From Sclerurus mexicanus (taxonomy: Eukaryota > Chordata > Aves > Passeriformes > Furnariidae), in contig VWZF01002534.1 of NCBI GenBank assembly GCA_013396755.1, positions 373,875 through 437,874 of the forward strand: a stretch of 64,000 bases of DNA, in the 5' to 3' direction. The position numbers and the translations under genes are program-made. This document shows positions 25,381 to 37,000 of the stretch, piece by piece. The notes under the pieces were generated by a model. The model was given only the letters and a program-made list of their open reading frames with translations. It did no database searches and was not told where the DNA came from. Each line of letters begins with the position of its first letter. Position 1 is the first letter of the stretch.

Positions 25381-25448
25381 AAATGTCAAAATGAAACTTT
25401 CTGGCATTTTTGAAACAAACATTTTAGTGAAAAAATGTCAACATGAAA
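25381..25448. repeat. 16-bp direct repeat within AT-rich self-similar DNA
   Basis: AAATGTCAAAATGAAA at 25381-25396 recurs as AAATGTCAACATGAAA at 25433-25448 (15 of 16 bases). The surrounding 25230-25500 sequence is full of related GAAACATTTT and TTTTGACGTTTT motifs that are partly self-complementary. This may be an ancient dispersed element (compare 22196-22330) or local slippage of AT-rich DNA. Confidence 0.5.
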
Positions 25449-25680
25449 TGTTTTGACGTTTTGAAAAATGTCTCCCTTTTTTCAATCTGAAACTTTACCA
25501 AATTTAAATTGAATTTACTGTTTGTCTAGAAAACAAGAATTGCTTGCATTGGTAGTTCTCCCTGGATAAGCAGCTGATCTTCCTGCCAGGTTAGCATTGA
25601 AAGAACAGCCAAGAATTTGTAGAAACAGGTATTTTAAAGCAGTTTTTGCCTTTACTGCAGCTCAGATTTGGCCTTTTTAG

Positions 25681-25744
<64 letters not shown>
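25681..25744 (+). repeat. (TATC)16 tetranucleotide microsatellite
   Basis: Sixteen perfect TATC units in a row with no interruption. On the other strand this is (GATA)16. A long uninterrupted tetranucleotide array is normally highly polymorphic and would serve as an informative length marker. An open frame of repeating Tyr-Leu-Ser-Ile across it is an artefact of the repeat. Confidence 0.98.
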
Positions 25745-25746
<2 letters not shown>

Positions 25747-27165
25747 CACTTCTGCACTGTACAATGTCCAACTTCCAACTTTACAAGTTCTGTGGTCCAC
25801 AAAGAAGTGAGAGAGAGAGAAATAATTGTTTAACAAGTGAGCAATTCCCCGTCACATTAAAATTATATTTTTATTTGAAGACCTGGCTAGTGGCAGATTT
25901 ATGGAAGTTCATTATGGAACAAAATGGTTTATCCATTAAACCATCATTCTGAATGAGTTTTAGAGGCTGTTATAGCTAAATTCTTAAATTAAAACAACCC
26001 CTTCTAGCCCAAACTCAGAGCATTCCAAAATAAGATCCCAAGCTGCCGTGGAGTCATGGAGTAGCTGGTGCTTGCACTGCATTTCTGGGAGGTTACGGAT
26101 GCTCTATGCCAACCGTATTAATTACACATAATTATACAAAAATTAAAACTTGCGGTTTACTGAAAAACGTGTGGCTGTGGCTGAGAAGTTTCAGCTGTGA
26201 AGCAGCTCCGGTTCCTCTGCAAGAACCACTTTTTGCGACAGAAGGAATTTCGCATTCCCTTGACTTCACAATTCCTTCGGCCAAAGCCCGGGATGAGGCT
26301 GTTCCAACGGGAAACACTGAGCCCACCTCAGACCAAGGCCCCAAGTGTTGTGTGGGTGCCAAAGTGCTGAGCTCCAGGTGCCCTCCCCCTTGGTGGGATC
26401 CGCAGTCCCCAGCGAGGAGCTGGGAATGGCTCGTGGCACAGGCTGGGATGGAGCTGCTGAAGCAGCCCCTGCTCAGGGCAGGGTCAGCCTGGCCCCGCTC
26501 CAGCACTGGGGTCTCTGTCCTCTTTCCACAGGGGATTCCATCGGGAGCACTATTTTAAAGGTAAGGACTCCCGTTCCCTCTTTGCCCCTTGTAATAAAGC
26601 AGGACTTGTGCCATCCTGTTCAGGCAAGGGGGATCAGGGAGCGGGTCCTCCTCTGCAGCTGCCCAGTGATGGTGATCCTCACCTCAGGGAGGGGGCGGCA
26701 TCCCGGGAAGTGTGTTTGGGTCCCTCCAAGCACAGGAGGAAATGGGATCCACGTCCTGGCCAAGCCAACCAGTGAGCAGTTGGATCGAGGGGACTCCACC
26801 TTTGTCTTCAGCAGGAAGCACTGGCTGCCACTGGCAGGGCATGCTGAGAGAAACCTGCTGGATTTTGGGGGAGGAGAACGAAGGATGGCTCAGCCTGGGA
26901 TCCCAGACTGGATGTGTGACAGGGGCCTTGCCTCTCAGCCTGGCAGACACCGATGCATACGTTCAATGGGAAAACTGGAGACACTGGGGAAGCTCTTGTC
27001 TTTTTGCCCTTGAAGTCCTTTGGCTGGAAGGGAGCCAAGAGGGTGTTGCTGAGCAGCGTCTAGGTGATGTGTTCTCCTCCAGTGTCCCTTCTGTTGCCTC
27101 TTCTGGATTTGGGATGTAAAACCTCGGAACACAGTGAGGACACATGTGGAAGCACACACTGATTT

Positions 27166-27420
27166 GGCTGAGGGGCTGTTGGGAAAGTGTTAATTCCCTG
27201 CTGGGGGCAGGGGAGGATGCAGGGACACAGCTGCCTGTCATGAGGAAGGAATTAATGCCTTCCCAGGGGAGCACTATAAGAGTTTGAGAGGGGAGAGAAG
27301 AGGGTTCTGCTCCTGGTGGTACCTGGCTGAAAGACTCTGGAGAGGCACTAAGGCAAGTGGAGTGGGCTGAGCAGCCCTCTTTTCATTTCCTCTGTGTTTT
27401 ACTTTAGAGAAGCCTTTCAG
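27166..27420 (+). mobile_element. Possible solo LTR of an endogenous retrovirus
   Basis: The segment has the layout of a retroviral long terminal repeat. It starts TGTTGGGAAAGTG, carries two related motifs (GTTAATTCCC at 27189 and GGAATTAATGCC near 27249), has a TATA-like CACTATAAGAG at 27271, and continues with a purine-rich then pyrimidine-rich 3' half. Solo LTRs of ERVL-type elements are common in birds. I did not find convincing target-site duplications, a CA-3' end or a primer-binding site, and no retroviral gene is present. The ends are guesses. Confidence 0.3.
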
Positions 27421-28937
27421 TGTTCAGGAAGAGGCCGGGGATGCTTAATATTGGCACTTCCATTTCACGATGAACGTGATGTTGCATCCCAGCTCTGGCT
27501 TCTTGCCCTCTCCTGAGTTAAGTATCTGTGGGCTCTTTCTTTGACTTCTAGGGGATTTCTTAATCCTTCTGGCTCTAGTTTAAGTAATGCTGGGCTTTCA
27601 TGTTTCTTATTAGCTAATGTGAGGAAATTGAGTAATGTGAGCTTATCAAAAATTACCCAGCATTTAGATGAATGGGGCCAACTGAGTGTCCACTGCAGCA
27701 ACTCCTGTCCATCACATGGGCTGTGCCGGGCCCTGCCAGGCAGGGTCCAGCCCCCTGTGTTGCCAGGTGTGAATTACCCACCTAAATGCAGTGAGACAGC
27801 AGAGCCGCTCCATGCTGAGTCCTAAATTGACACCAAAAAGGAAACTTCCATGCAGCCTGGTAATCTAAGGAAATTGAGCAGACTAACCAGTAGCACAAAA
27901 AGTTCTGAAACCACAATAGCTATTAAATAAAGCCAATTTTTTTTTCTGCAGACATTAAGTCAGTGTTTAAAAATACAAACATCCAGATAATTAGAGGAAC
28001 TTCAGATCTGTCTTCATAGTGTTTCAGCAGGATGACATTGTCAGCTATTCTATTTTGTATCGATTTCCACAAAGCTCAGTTATTCCCAGCCTTCCATTTC
28101 AAATGCAGCACCTTGTTTTCCTGTATCTTGAAGCAAAGAAATTAGATAAAAACTATTGATTAGCAAGGCACAGAGGGGAGGGATGTCTGTAACCTTCCTT
28201 TGTCTTGCAGCTCTGCAGCTGAGGCAGCAGTAATAGGATTCTGTGCGAGTGCGACTGTGATGAGGTCACACTGCTGAGGAGGGAATGGAAACACTGCAGT
28301 CAGCGAGATCTCTTGCTTCTCTGATAGTTTTTGATATTGTTTGTCAAATTGCGATTTGAAGGTTATTTCTCTGGAGGCTGAAGCTGCCTCGCTGCTCTTG
28401 CGCACTTGGCTGGGCTCTCAGGAGTCGTGCGTTCAGATAAACACCTCCCGCTCTCGCTGAGTTTCTGCCCCTTATTGGGAGCCAAAATAAGGAGCAGGAA
28501 AAGTTTCTCTAGGAATTTTCCATCACGGTGAGATTAGAGCAGTTTTTTTGTTGGAAATAAGTTGGATTTGTTTGGTCTCTCCACCTCTCCTTCCTCCCTT
28601 GTTTTTTCACGAGGCTGCTGCAACCCTCCTCAGCTCCAAACAGGTTCAATAAACACTTTCAAGGCACGTGAGCCATGAAGGGTTGTGCTGATTTAGTACA
28701 CGGTGGTGTAGCATTTATTGGTATCATTACTCAAGAAAGAAATGAGGAAATTCCTCATTTAATTTGCTTTGAGAAAGAGGCGTTTTGTGACCCACCTTGA
28801 GCAACTGCAGAAGGTACAGGAAGCCCAGAGAAGTGACTGATGCTTTCTCACCCTCAGTGGGCTCCACCACTGTTGTTCTTGCATTGCTTCACAGCAGTGA
28901 GGCAGCTCGTTGAGGTGACAAAGGGAAAACTGAGGCT

Positions 28938-28990
28938 CATAGAATCATGGAATGGTTTGGATTGGAAGGGACCTTAAAGACCTTTAGTTC
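28938..28990 (-). mobile_element. Short CR1 LINE 3' terminal fragment, - strand
   Basis: ATAGAATCATGGAATGG, TTTGGATTGGAAGGG and ACCTTAAAGACC form the reverse complement of the extreme 3' end of CR1. Only about 50 bp can be assigned before the text becomes unique, so this is a very short 5'-truncated insertion or a partly deleted copy. Confidence 0.8.
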
Positions 28991-31900
28991 TGGCTGCCCT
29001 GGGCAGGGCCAGGGAGCTGTTTCCTGGGAGAGGGTCAAATACAGGATAAACACAGATTACCTGGCCCTCAGGACTCTACTTTTGGTGCACAAGGCAGCTG
29101 CGTTCCTCGCTTCCCACAGGGGAAGAAACCACACGGGGCGTGCAATGTCTTCCACTAATCAGGCCTTAGGGGGTTTCCTTCCTTCTGGAAAGCTCCCTTG
29201 CCCCAGTTCTCCCGTAACAAGACACTGGAAGATTGGTATGGAGATAGCTGGCTAAGAAAACCCTCCAAGTAAACTCCTGGAATTGCATGGCAGTAACAGG
29301 ATGCCTTTAGCAGGCAGCTGCCTTGTCTGGCTGTGCGAAAACAAGTATGTCAGGTCAAGCTACATATTTTGAGGTTTGATGTCCCACCCTCTCAAATAAG
29401 TGATGTGGGAAGAAGTCTTCTGGGAAAACTCCTTCCCCAGGCTTATTACTGTGGGGTTTTTCTGTGGGAAGCGCTGAGATTTTCCCATCCCCTCCTTTGC
29501 CCCATGTGATGCTCTGTGATCGTAACATGTGGAGCTATCTCATGCTTCCAAGAACTCCTCCAGTGCTGAACAAGCACACTCGGGGTGTTTTTCTTTAGTC
29601 TTTGTTCTGGTCTGTGTGATCCCGAGGACGTCATTCTTTGCCCCCTTTGTTTCTCCATCCATGTGAAGAGGGTGATATTTCCTTTCTCGAGGGCTGCTGT
29701 GAAAACTTTCTGCGTTTCTTTAAGTCCCTTACCAGCTGTTGGGTGCTGTGGGAGAGCAAAGCATCTTGCTGTAATTGATTTATTTATAAGGGAAAGTTGA
29801 TGCTACTTTGGAGATCCTTCCCCCCTCCAGTAATCTGCTGGAAAGACTGTTCTCATTTGCTGTTGTATTGTTCGTGTCCTTCCCATCCCATTTCTGGCCG
29901 TGTTTAAGGCACTGATGGATCAGCCCCACAGGTTAAAATAAGAGTTGTGGGAATAGTGCCTCTGGATGCCCCCTGAATGGCTCATTGAGGGCTGGGCAAC
30001 TGGAATCATGTGGTGCCTGATGAGCTCCCTGTCAGCTGGCTGCTTCTGGATGGGTGGGATCGGGTCCTGCTGGTCCAGGGCTGCAGTGGTTACTGTCTCA
30101 TTGGCATTCAGCATCACCTCTGTGCTCCTGGAGAGCCATTCCGAGTGGAGACTCGGGGAAAAGGGATTAGAGGAGAGCAATGAGTGGGGAAAAGGCTCAA
30201 AATCATTATTCTTTAGAAAATGGGCAATTGCAGTGTGCTAAACACAAACAGCACATTCTTTAAACCTCTAGAGGGGCAAAGCTTGGAGGAGAGATATCTT
30301 TTTTTATGCTGTTTTGTTTCAATGGATACGTGTTTTTCCCTTAGTTCCCACTTATCTTTTCATTTGACAGATTTCTGTCGTCCACCCCCACCCAAAATAC
30401 GTTGCTGAGTGTGGCTTACTCAAAAGGGATGTGACTTTGTAGTCAGAGCAGCACTTCTGGAAAGCAACGAAGCCCCAGTCCAGAGCAGTGAGTAAGGTCA
30501 GAGTGGCATCTTTACCATATCCAGAGAGAACCTGGCGAAAAAAGAAATCACCTTTACCCACAGGACTTGGGCAAATTTTGTATTTCATCTCTTAAATTTT
30601 CTTAAATATTCAGGGTCGGTCATCTGTCTCTGAGCAAGATCTAAAGGGCTGAGCCAGGTGCAAAGAGATAATTGTTTGCTTATTTCAGGCAGCATCTGCT
30701 GAGCCCTGTGAGAGGTGCTGGGCTCAGGGGCAGCCTGCAGGTCCCACCTCTGGTGGCACCGAGTCCTCCTGGCGCTCTGTGTGTGACCACAGGGCAGGCA
30801 GCCCTGCAGAGAGACGGGTGCCTCAGGAGGGGACGAGGAGCAGGAGAAGCTTGGTTATCACAGTTTAGAAAGGCTGCGGTCTGGATTTTCCATGTGTTAC
30901 TGCGACCCCAAATCACCCTTCCTTCGTATGAAATGCTTCTGTTTCCCCATATATTCATCTCTTTTATTTTACAAGGCTGTTTGGCAACAGAATTGCTGCC
31001 AATTCTCCACATCTACCGTAAGTGAAGAGCCCCGTCCACCATTCAGTGGTCTGTGCTCTGTAACCCCACACATGTGGGGCTGGTGCCCCTGAATCTTCTG
31101 GCCTGACGTTCTGTCCTTTCAGCAGGTGGTTTGTAGGGAACTGTTGTCTGACAAACAAGGAGTGGCAGGAATAGCTGGCGTTGCACAGCACGGGGAGCAC
31201 AACCTGCAGCATTCTCTGCCCAGCCCTGGTCCTGAGCCACATTGTGCTGTAACACATGAGAAATAAAATAATAATAATAATGTATCTGTGGCTGAAGGGG
31301 TGTGTGTGCAGTGTAGCCAGAGGAGCCAGATCATGTGTGGTTGGGTTCTCTTACAGATTTGGAAATGTGCTACTCGTTCTTTGTAGCTCTGCTGCTAAAC
31401 AGACATTTTCAATTCCAGCTACTCGCTTTCCTTTGTTACCCCAAACTGCCAAAATTAGAGGCATCTGACACGGAAAGGAAGTCAGTTTTGTTTAATTTAT
31501 CTCCGATTCATTTTGTGACATTTCCTGGATACATTTACCCATCACATTATTAAACAAGAGTTTATTTTCTGGAAGCCAGAGCTTCAGCTTTGCCTATACT
31601 TCAGCAAGACAGGAATTTAAATACTGTCAACATGCTGAGAAATTAGAAAGTCTTTCAGGTGTGTTTTGCAGGAGAAAGTTCAGAGCTCCACTATCTCTCC
31701 TAATAGTTGGCCTGGGGCTTTTTCAAATGTATAATCTGATTTTTCCACTCATTTGAAATGTAAACAGAAGACAGAGAAATCCATCTGCAAATAATATTTG
31801 TTTTTGGCAATTTGTTTCTTTAATTATGATGATAAATTTCCACTATTTGGCAGCAGCACAAAGAAATATGCTCTTGCATGTCTTTGTTCCTTCAGGAGGA

Positions 31901-32400
31901 GTGGAAAAAGTGGGTCTTGTTCAGAAAGCAATTCCCCCATCCAGTCACATAACTCTTGTCACTCACCCCAGCAAGTGATGAGAAACCCCTTTTTTTACCT
32001 CTCCCGTGGGAAGGAGGTTTGGCTCTGACTCAGAAAACATTTATTTGTTTTTATTTTGGACGAACTTTGACTGACTTGGGACAAAACTCAAGTGGCGAGG
32101 TTGCACAAAGTTTTCCTCTGCCTTTGTCTCTCAAAAATGCTCGGCTGCGATGAGGAACAAACATGTCTCCACGTTAATTGCCCAAACAAAGGTGCAGCGG
32201 CTCAGATGTGCTTTGGGGAGATGACGACTCAAATACCAGTTTGGCACCTCGAGTCCATCTCTAGAGCAGTGGATCACCCAAAAGTTGCTGCCAGGTTATT
32301 CTGTTATTTTCCTGGGGGCTGGATTTAGGAAACGAATTAATTTAAATCTCTGTTTTGGAGCAACACACACAAGGTTGTTGTTACTTCCTGCTTTCCATTA
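28991..32400. other. Non-coding stretch, no supported gene
   Basis: No recognised gene. A short (TAA)n run at 31261-31281 follows an AATAAA-like motif. A 42-bp candidate exon with strong splice signals lies at 30976-31017 (see findings). 32400-32460 is AT-rich and contains reverse-strand AATAAA motifs downstream of the possible - strand terminal exon at 32776-33237. Confidence 0.5.
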
Positions 32401-32775
32401 CAAATGAAATATATTTATATGTGTATTTATAAATCTATTTATTTAAATTATATACCCTGCATTGTATTTTGGGAGAGGTACTTTATGCTTTGGAGAGAAG
32501 AGAAAGTATTTTCAGGACACAGCTTTTAGAATTTGTAGATCTTTGTGTATGTTGAACACTGGTAGTCGTTGGACTGTGAGCTGAGAGGGCAAAGACCTGG
32601 AGTTTCCTGTCTGCTTCAGTTCTTCATTCCTGCCTGCCCACGGCACTGACTCCTGCACTGTGTGTGCCAAAACACCACTGATAAAACGTTGCTTTGTCAC
32701 GTTTTTAGCAGGCAAGGAGGGACTCTGAACACAGTGAACACATAGTATGTAAAATGGTCTATAGTCCTTAGACTT

Positions 32776-33237
32776 CTAATTGAAAATAGCTTTCGTATTC
32801 AGACAATCTGAAGGGGCCTTGGTTCTGGGTGAGGAAGAGGGAGCAGAACTGGATGAACTGGGTGTATTCAATTCGTTATTCAAAAGCTTTCTCCTTTTTC
32901 TGCTCTTGGATTTCCCACGACTGAGTTTTCTTAGTTTTTCCTCAGCTGGCTTGTTTGGTTCATGCAAATGCACTGGAATCACTGGTGTGGTCAGGAGCCC
33001 TTCACATCTGCCTGGTTTATGGCATTTAGTTCTCAATTTTAGCCATATGGGGTTTTTTGGTTTGGCTTCTTGCCTTTTTGTATTATTCTGTGCCTGCTTA
33101 ATTGTAGCTTTTATGAAGAAATGGAGAAAGAGTCATAAAGACAATAACACAAATCATTCCCAAAGCAAGTATAATGAGGGAAATGAGGAGAAGAGTTGGA
33201 GAAATATTTACATGATTTGAATTTTCTCTCAACGTTC
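32776..33237 (-). pseudogene. Possible terminal coding exon of a membrane protein, frame-broken; not recognised
   Basis: On the - strand a long polypyrimidine tract ending TTCTATTTTTAG gives a good splice acceptor just before 33237. The exon would open in phase 1. It reads an Asn-Ile-Ser glycosylation motif and a hydrophobic stretch of about 22 residues starting LLLISLIILALG, then stops at 33098-33100. An overlapping frame, open from about 33132 to a stop at 32776-32778, encodes about 110 residues: Lys/Arg-rich, with RGKSKSRKRRKLL and then a Ser/Pro-rich segment, as in a cytoplasmic tail. One frame change between 33098 and 33132 would join helix and tail. It may be a pseudogene, an assembly indel, or chance. 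I do not recognise the protein. Confidence 0.2.
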
Positions 33238-33544
33238 CTAAAAATAGAACAAAAAAAAAATGAAATAAAATAGTCAGATGACTTGTTAGTGAAAGGAATA
33301 AAAAGAATTGCAAACATGAGAACAAATGTTCATTTTTATTCCAAGAAGTAGTTCTTGGCAGCATTTGGGATGCTCTATTAGAGAGGATGAACTGTAGATT
33401 TTTGTCCCACTTGAGCATAAATCAGCGCAACAGACTAAACAGTATCTATTGTACCGTGCGCCGACTTCTTCTATTTTGCACAACCCTCCAATTAAGTCTG
33501 CAAACTCAGTGTGTAAACTGTGAAGAGCTTTAATCACCTTCTGC

Positions 33545-34032
33545 CCAGCCCGTGCCCCCGCAGGTCAGTGCCCTGCCCGGGGGGGCCTCCCAGTAGCGCT
33601 CAAAAATAGCAGCAATTACCTAATTATGGCGCGGTCACGCCAAAGGGCAACGGGAGTGGCCACGGGTGCCGCTGACTGGGAGGGCAGTGGCGTGAATGAA
33701 ATCATAACGAGTGCGGCATGAGGTAGGTGTTATGTTAAACAGCCAGTGGGGAAAAAATGACCGGCCTTGCCCAGGTGGAGCGAAACGCTCCGTGGAAAGC
33801 TCCACCTGCCACAATCCCGCTTTGAGGAGACACGAATGAGCCCTCCGTGGTTTGCCTCTGTCGAGAAGTTAAGCCAGCTGTGAGTTTTATTCGGCAAGTA
33901 GGAAAGCTGGGTATGAAACGCTCCGGGTCTCCACTGTGCTCGTTCTGATGTGCCCCGGGGCTGGCACCGACCCACCGGGCTTCTCCTCCCTGAGCACAGA
34001 CTCCGTGTGTTCCCTCCTGCGAGCTCACCAGC
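33545..34032. promoter_or_regulatory. CpG-rich block
   Basis: By eye this 490-bp block holds about 30 CpG dinucleotides, against very few in the flanks, and is clearly GC-richer than its surroundings. It includes an 11-bp direct repeat GAAACGCTCCG (33782 and 33917) and a nested inverted repeat at 33772-33808. It sits beside the possible - strand membrane-protein exon and a signal-peptide-like segment near 34027-34069, so it could be a decayed or active promoter region. The counts are manual and approximate. Confidence 0.35.
33772..33808. repeat. Nested inverted repeat with paired E-boxes
   Basis: CAGGTGGAG (33772-33780) pairs perfectly with CTCCACCTG (33800-33808). Inside it, GGAGCG (33777-33782) pairs with CGCTCC (33786-33791) around AAA, so two alternative hairpins share bases. 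Each outer arm contains a CAGGTG/CACCTG E-box, the site type recognised as a spaced pair by ZEB and Snail repressors. Structure is seen directly; binding is inference. Confidence 0.6.
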
Positions 34033-34099
34033 TACCTAGGAGCAAGAGATCCAGCTGGAGCAGCAGCACGGTGGAGATGCTCCCAGTTGCAGGCAAACA

Positions 34100-37000
34100 A
34101 TAAATCAGGTTTCCACTCAGCAGCGTGCCTGGAAGGGGTTGATATTCCGTGTGTGTGTCAGACGTGTGAAAAATTTGCTGCTACTCAATTAGCAGAACAC
34201 TCAGCAACACTTGCACTGTTCAGGTTGCAGAGGTTTCCATCAACACCAAAGAGGTGATTGTTCGTTGTTACTGTATATGCAGTGCTAAGATGGCATTTTA
34301 TGCCTGCCATTGACCTCCCCCTTTGAAACTGGTGGCTGCAGCTGGACCTTCCCTTTGGAAGTGTTGGTGTCCCCCAGGGAGCTCCGGAGCTCATGTGGTT
34401 GTTCCTGTCTTTGTGTGTTTCTGTTCCAAAATGCCAGTGCTACAGAATTGCCAGAAACCTGGCACAGGGGTGTGTTTTCAGGAGAGCAGAACAACGGGAC
34501 TGTTCTTGTGTGGGTCAAAGAGATGGCATTTGATCAGGAGTTTTAAACAGGAGAAGTAAAAGGGGTGAAACTGTCGTCATTAGAACACCTTACGTCCCCT
34601 ACTGTACAGAATTCAATTTGAAGTGACACTTCCCAGGGCTGGGCAGGTGGCCTGTGATGGACACCTGAGCCAATTATCTCCAATATCTCCAAAAAGCTCC
34701 TTTGGCAAGGAGCAATTCTTCTGTCTCAGACCGAACTTGTAAGGAATCTGGAAAGTAACAGGCTCTGCTGGCTGTTCTTTCCGCTCCCTCCTCCGCCGTG
34801 TCCTCTCTGGATTACTTTTTTAATTGGACTTGTTTGACTGCTTCTCATCTTGCTGATGCGAAATCTCTCAATATCCAGCAGGAGAAAAGTCCACAATGCT
34901 TTCAATAATCTTTGGATCATGCCATCAGCTTCACTTAAGCTCTGGGTCTGGTTCTTCACAGTTCAAAGGATTTATAGTCTCTAAGTCCTTCTGCAGCTTT
35001 TGTGAGTTTTTTAGCTCTGTAGCTAGGAAAGGTCTCGACTCTTCACCTGAGTATGAGCTGTATCCACTGCTAACCAAAAACACAGACATTTAGTGTAGGA
35101 AGGAAGGAAAAAAGCACATTGTATTATAATGTTTAACTTGTGAAACAAGAGGAAATGTCTTCAACCTGTGATCCATTTGGGTTGCATAAGCTATGAATGA
35201 GGCATTGTTAGGTGAATATTAAATATACATGTATATATTAAATATTTAACTTGAACTTTGTTCAGCTTTCCTTTCTTGTAATTCCTTTTCAGTGTTCACA
35301 GAAAACAAACCTGATTTTTATGCTGCTTGCCAGTAGTGACCTCAAATTTTCTGTTTGTGTTAAAAATATCAGTTACCTGCACACAAGAGTCACGCTGAAC
35401 TTTGTCACTCACTGCACTGGAGGAATACTTTTTGGAATAAGTCCACAACGCTTTTTGCCATGAAAACACTCCCTGTTGCTTGAAATACTGTGAGTGCATT
35501 TACTGTTTCATGCATATATAACTCTGGAAGTTCTTCATCCCTAAATCTTTTCAGTATAAAGCTGAAGCCTGCAACTGTTCTGGTTGAGATGATACAAGAA
35601 CTGCAGAGAAATGCCCTTGTGAGGCAGAGGAATGAACACACCCTGAGGTGTCCCTGGTTTGCTGCAGACCAGGGGTACAGTTAACCCTTGGGTGGGTGTG
35701 TGCCTGCAGTGTGTCCCCCACCGAGGCTCCAGTGGCTCTGCTCTTACAGGGAGTGCATTTCCCGGGGTTTGGAGTTCATGCCTATTATTCGAGCTGAAGT
35801 CGGTTCCTTCCTCACACGATTTCAGGCTGTGTGTGGTAAACTTTTGTGCCACTGTTCTCCCCAAGAAATTCTGGTGTTTCCTTTCAGTACAAATTACACC
35901 AAGCTCTTTATCTTCAGAAATAAGTGTTGGTTGTCTCCTGCTGAAATGCAGCAGGTTGGTATTTCTGCTGGGCAACTGGCCCTCCCTTTATTGCTGCTGG
36001 TCAATGCAAGAGGGTTGGGACGTTCCTGTTGTGTTTGATGTACAAATAGAGAACAAAAGGTCCCTGCCCCAATGGCTGGAAGTTTAGATATTTGTATTGA
36101 TTGGATAAATATTGGGCATTTGTCTTTTCTCGCCAGAAAGTGATGCATTAGGGCAACTGTTTCCTGGACTGATAAATAGTGAATTCTGAGGATAGAAAGG
36201 AATCAAGTATGGAGAGAGCCTTGTCCTAATGGGAGAGTGGTGGTGGGAAGCAAGTGTGACCATGCAATGTTCTTCCTCCCTTTGTCCCTTGATTTTGATT
36301 TTGACCCGATACTTTATAAATCAGACTTTGACCAAAATTACCACTTGTGTGTTTTCCTGCATTTTCTCCATCCTCATGTGCCCCTGGGGTAGTTCCACAT
36401 CTGTGTCTTGGGGGTGCAGAACTCCTAGACCATCCTTTCTCCTCACTTGCCTTACCCAGAGCCTGTCTCATGCTGTGAGAAGCCCTTGAGGGAAGCGCCT
36501 TAGATAATGGGCCACATCCCCCACTGCACTGCTGGATACCTGCCTGCTGGTCTCTCAGGCGTTTCAGTCCTTATTTATCATTTGGAAGGTGTTGAAGTTT
36601 CCCTTTAAATTAAAATTAATAAAATGCAACATTGTGGGGTTTGAAACTGTATGGGGAAAAGTTATTTTTTTGTCTCCACTGTAAAGTGAAAACATTGCTT
36701 ACAATTTTTAATTTTTAGATCCTTCTTTACACGTGCTTTTCTTTGCTAGGCTTAGTTACACAGTAGGGTAATTTCATTTTGAAAATGTAAAGCTTCTTAG
36801 ATGGAGAAAACACACCCAGGGAAAATAAGATGCTACTCTCATCTGCAGGAAGAACAGAACTAGTTATGAAATCTTTACAATTAAAAAAATATCTTTGACC
36901 GCTTTTCCTCTCCATTCAATGACAACAGCTCTGATAAAACACATCTAATTAACACCCAGCAGATAACAATTATCTTATGTAATTATGACGAGCCTGTTTG

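Noticed and set aside
25668..25952. Open frame of repeating Tyr-Leu-Ser-Ile
   Set aside because: It is the translation of the (TATC)16 microsatellite.
26345..27013. 222-codon open frame on the + strand
   Set aside because: GC-rich DNA with overlapping open frames on both strands, no recognisable domain, and a composition that reads like translated non-coding sequence.
33719..33737. let-7-like seed TGAGGTAG
   Set aside because: Only the seed matches. The rest departs from let-7 and no precursor hairpin arm is visible nearby.
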